Shown one piece after another: positions 18,382-20,268 of a stretch of 20,268 nt of DNA (within the stretch, counting starts at the first letter, position 1; each line of letters starts with the position of its first letter). Origin of the DNA: Ceraceosorus guamensis (taxonomy: Eukaryota > Basidiomycota > Exobasidiomycetes > Ceraceosorales > Ceraceosoraceae); assembly GCF_003144195.1 (NCBI RefSeq), contig NW_020290160.1, positions 1-20,268 on the forward strand. The letters are read 5' to 3'. The translations under genes and the position numbers were made by a program. Below the pieces are notes generated by a model. The model ran no database searches and was not told the origin of the DNA. It saw nothing but the letters and a program-made list of their open reading frames with translations.

Positions 18382-18478
18382 CTACACTCACAACTTCATA
18401 TCTTGATTCGTCATTTGATTCAGCACGTGACGCCCCACATCACGTAACGCGTCGCCGCACCCCGAGTGCAGATGCATC

Positions 18479-19873
18479 ATGCGCCCAACATCAACCTCTT
18501 CCAGCAGCATCGCACATCAGCTGATTATTGCGCCAGCAGCATGCGCAACAAGCAGATTCGCACTTCCACCACGCCTCGCTCACGCTGTGCTGGCATCGAC
18601 ATCAGCAGCAGCATCAGCATCAGCGAGAAGATCTCCGCAGGCGCGCTGGTTGAGCAGCTCGTCTGTGTTGCGCGATGAGCATCAAGGCGAGCAGCAACGC
18701 GGCGGGCAGGACCGCGGCGACAAGAAGCAGCATCAGCAGCAACAGCAGCAACAGCAACAAGATGCACCTCGTCTCTTGCAAGGTCTCTCGTCCACCGCTG
18801 CGCTCTTCGGTGTGTGCTACGTCGCCTTCAATCGAGAAAAGGTGTTTGCCGATAGGGATGCTCGGATGGAGGAGCATGAGCGTGAGCGTGAGCATGAGCA
18901 TCGGCATCGGCATCAGGCATCGGCATCAGCATCAGCATCAGCATCCTGCATAGCCAGATTGCGTGGACGATTCGGCAAGCAAATGTCGACAAAGGTGGAG
19001 GATTTGGAGGTGCACGGCGCAAGTCCATGGTCTTACCACCCAGCCGCACCGCCCTTGGCCATCATCTACCCTGCAAGCGTGGAGGATGTGGTGGATGTGG
19101 TGCGCATTTGCTCCCATACCCGCACGCCCATCGTTCCTTATGCTGGAGGAACATCCTTGGAAGCCCACGCTGCTCTGCAAGGTGCTGTCTGCGTCGATTG
19201 GAGGGACATGGCGAGCGTGATCAGCGTGAATGCGGAGGATGGCGATGTTCATGTGCAGCCTGGTCTCAGGTCAGTCTTTGAGCATAGCCTTGGCAGTCGC
19301 GGGTGCGCGAGCGAGCGAGCCAGCGAAAGGATTCGCGCAAGCGCGCCAACTCGTACACTCATGCCATTTCCCCCCCCCCCCCCACCCCCCACTCCCATCC
19401 ATCGCGCTTTTCCCTACTCGCTCAGATACGAAGATCTGAATGCGCACCTCAAATCGCTCGGTTTGCAGCTCTTTTTTCCCGTGGATCCGGGACCTGGCGC
19501 TCAGATCGGTGGAATGTGCGCATCGGGGGGCAGCGGTACGAATGCGGTGCGATACGGCACGATGAAGGGCGACTATGTGCTCTCCCTGGACGTGGTGCTG
19601 GCATCTGGCGAGGTGATCCGGACGCGAAGTCGAGCTCGCAAATCCAGCGCAGGACCGGATCTGACCAAATTGTTCCTGGGCAGCGAAGGGACGTTGGGAT
19701 TGATCGTGGGCGCTACGCTGCGCTTGGCACCGCTGCTGCCCATCAGCGTTGCTTGCGTCCCTTTTCCTAGCGTGGAGAATGCCGTTTCGGCTGCTCATGC
19801 GCTGCTCAATACCGGTGCTAATGTGCAGTGCGTCGAGCTGCTGGACGAAGCGATGATTCGAGCCATCAATGCC

Positions 19874-19904
<31 letters not shown>

Positions 19905-20268
19905 AGCAAGCCGCAGCAGCACCGCATCATCCTCTGGAACCTACGCTCTTTGTCAAATTCGCAGGTACAGATGCGCACAGGACAGAGGATGAGAGGCTGT
20001 TGAGCATCGTCGCGTCCAGTTACGGAGCGAATCGAGGAGCTGTTCGATTTGCGCGCAAAGAAGCAGAGATGGAGGAGTTGTGGAGCGCTAGGAAGCAGGC
20101 GCTTTGGGCCGCTTTGGAGTTTGCGGGAGAGGGCAAGAGGTGCTGGACTACGGATGTGTGCGTGCCCATTTCCAAATTGCCGCAACTGGTCAAGCGCGTC
20201 AAGCAGGAGACGAACGATGCTGGCATTTACGGTCCCATTGTCGGTCACGTGTGAGTAGAAGGGGGGGG
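18479..20268 (+). CDS. DLD1: Mitochondrial D-lactate dehydrogenase (cytochrome), 3' end beyond window
   Basis: A FAD-linked enzyme of the vanillyl-alcohol-oxidase-type fold that oxidises D-lactate to pyruvate and passes electrons to cytochrome c at the inner mitochondrial membrane. Exons are 18479-19269 and 19426-20250; a third intron begins at 20251 (GTGAGT) and the gene leaves the window. The first 538 residues are visible. An Arg/Ser/Ala-rich targeting peptide occupies about residues 1-66, then a polyQ run, a possible membrane helix (about 101-117) and a repeat-encoded Glu/His/Arg then Ala/Ser stretch. FAD-domain motifs are PYAGGTSLEAH (about 220), SGTNAVRYGTMKGD (about 298) and GSEGTLGLI (about 349). 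A nine-Asp insertion lies near 413. The visible end, GPIVGHV, is where the family continues GDGNFH. The 156-nt intron is in frame and without a stop. Close relatives such as 2-hydroxyglutarate dehydrogenases are less likely. Confidence 0.88.
18872..18945. repeat. Hexamer/trimer repeat coding for charged and Ala/Ser tract
   Basis: GAGCATGAGCGT-like then GGCATC/AGCATC units in the D-lactate dehydrogenase coding region. They encode an E-H-E-R, H-R-H-R then A-S-A-S tract between the membrane-anchor segment and the FAD domain. Confidence 0.8.
19370..19383. repeat. 14-base C homopolymer in D-lactate dehydrogenase intron
   Basis: A sense-strand C run about 40 bases before the acceptor at 19425, followed by a further six C after one A. 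Confidence 0.85.

Larger units (their letters stand above)
18009..18478. promoter_or_regulatory. Divergent promoter between PIG-S and D-lactate dehydrogenase
   Basis: This 470-bp spacer drives two genes in opposite directions. It holds a heptamer array (18091-18146), a perfect 10-bp inverted repeat AGTCTTGAGT (18139-18148) and ACTCAAGACT (18219-18228), and a CAT/ATC trinucleotide repeat (18337-18380). No clear TATA box was seen on either side. Confidence 0.6.

Noticed and set aside
1-20268. Transposons, viral-type elements, tRNA or rRNA genes, CRISPR
   Set aside because: No reverse transcriptase, integrase, transposase or capsid motif, no long terminal or inverted terminal repeats, and no spaced direct-repeat array beyond the heptamer microsatellite were found by reading.

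Overview
The window looks like nuclear DNA of a basidiomycete fungus, most likely a smut-type fungus (Ustilaginomycotina or a relative). Genes are compact and carry many short introns, nearly all with GTGAG-type donors, and both strands are used. The two clear housekeeping genes are fungal in type: the GPI-transamidase subunit PIG-S/Gpi17 and a mitochondrial D-lactate dehydrogenase. All exon structures were read by eye from splice signals, reading frame and paralogue comparison; no search was run.

Left part (1-6300). This is a tandem array of small secreted proteins, here called family A. Four complete four-exon genes lie on the + strand at 1305-1889, 2570-3157, 3851-4429 and 5709-6297. All have the same intron phases (1, 2, 2). 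Each encodes a 115-127 aa protein with a signal peptide, a P-x-G-F-[ST]-x-N-A motif just after it, and a four-cysteine core (C-x9-C-W-x2-A-C ... W-x-E-C-T). A decayed exon-2-like copy lies upstream (655-801), and an orphan copy of the last exon plus 3' flank of the fourth gene lies at 9768-9895. I do not recognise this family.

Middle (6586-12108). On the - strand there is an eight-exon, about 700 aa multi-pass membrane protein with a large extracytoplasmic region (function unknown). It is followed by a weak three-exon gene candidate (10016-10500) and a complete five-exon secreted SGNH/GDSL esterase resembling carbohydrate esterase family 16.

Right part. A second, unrelated pair of small secreted four-cysteine proteins (family B; 13489-14013 and 14741-15434) lies on the + strand. 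These genes have three exons each with matching intron phases. PIG-S/Gpi17 (15862-18008, -) and D-lactate dehydrogenase (18479 to the window edge, +) are divergently transcribed from a repeat-rich 470-bp spacer.

The main message is a local concentration of secreted-protein genes: two independent duplicated families plus a secreted esterase, bounded on the right by core genes. This layout resembles the effector or secreted-protein clusters known from smut fungi, but any role in host or microbial interaction is inference. The window also holds striking homopolymers: 56 G, 24 C, 19 A and 16 G. Sense-strand C runs lie inside introns of three unrelated genes. No transposon, viral element, tRNA, rRNA or CRISPR was seen.
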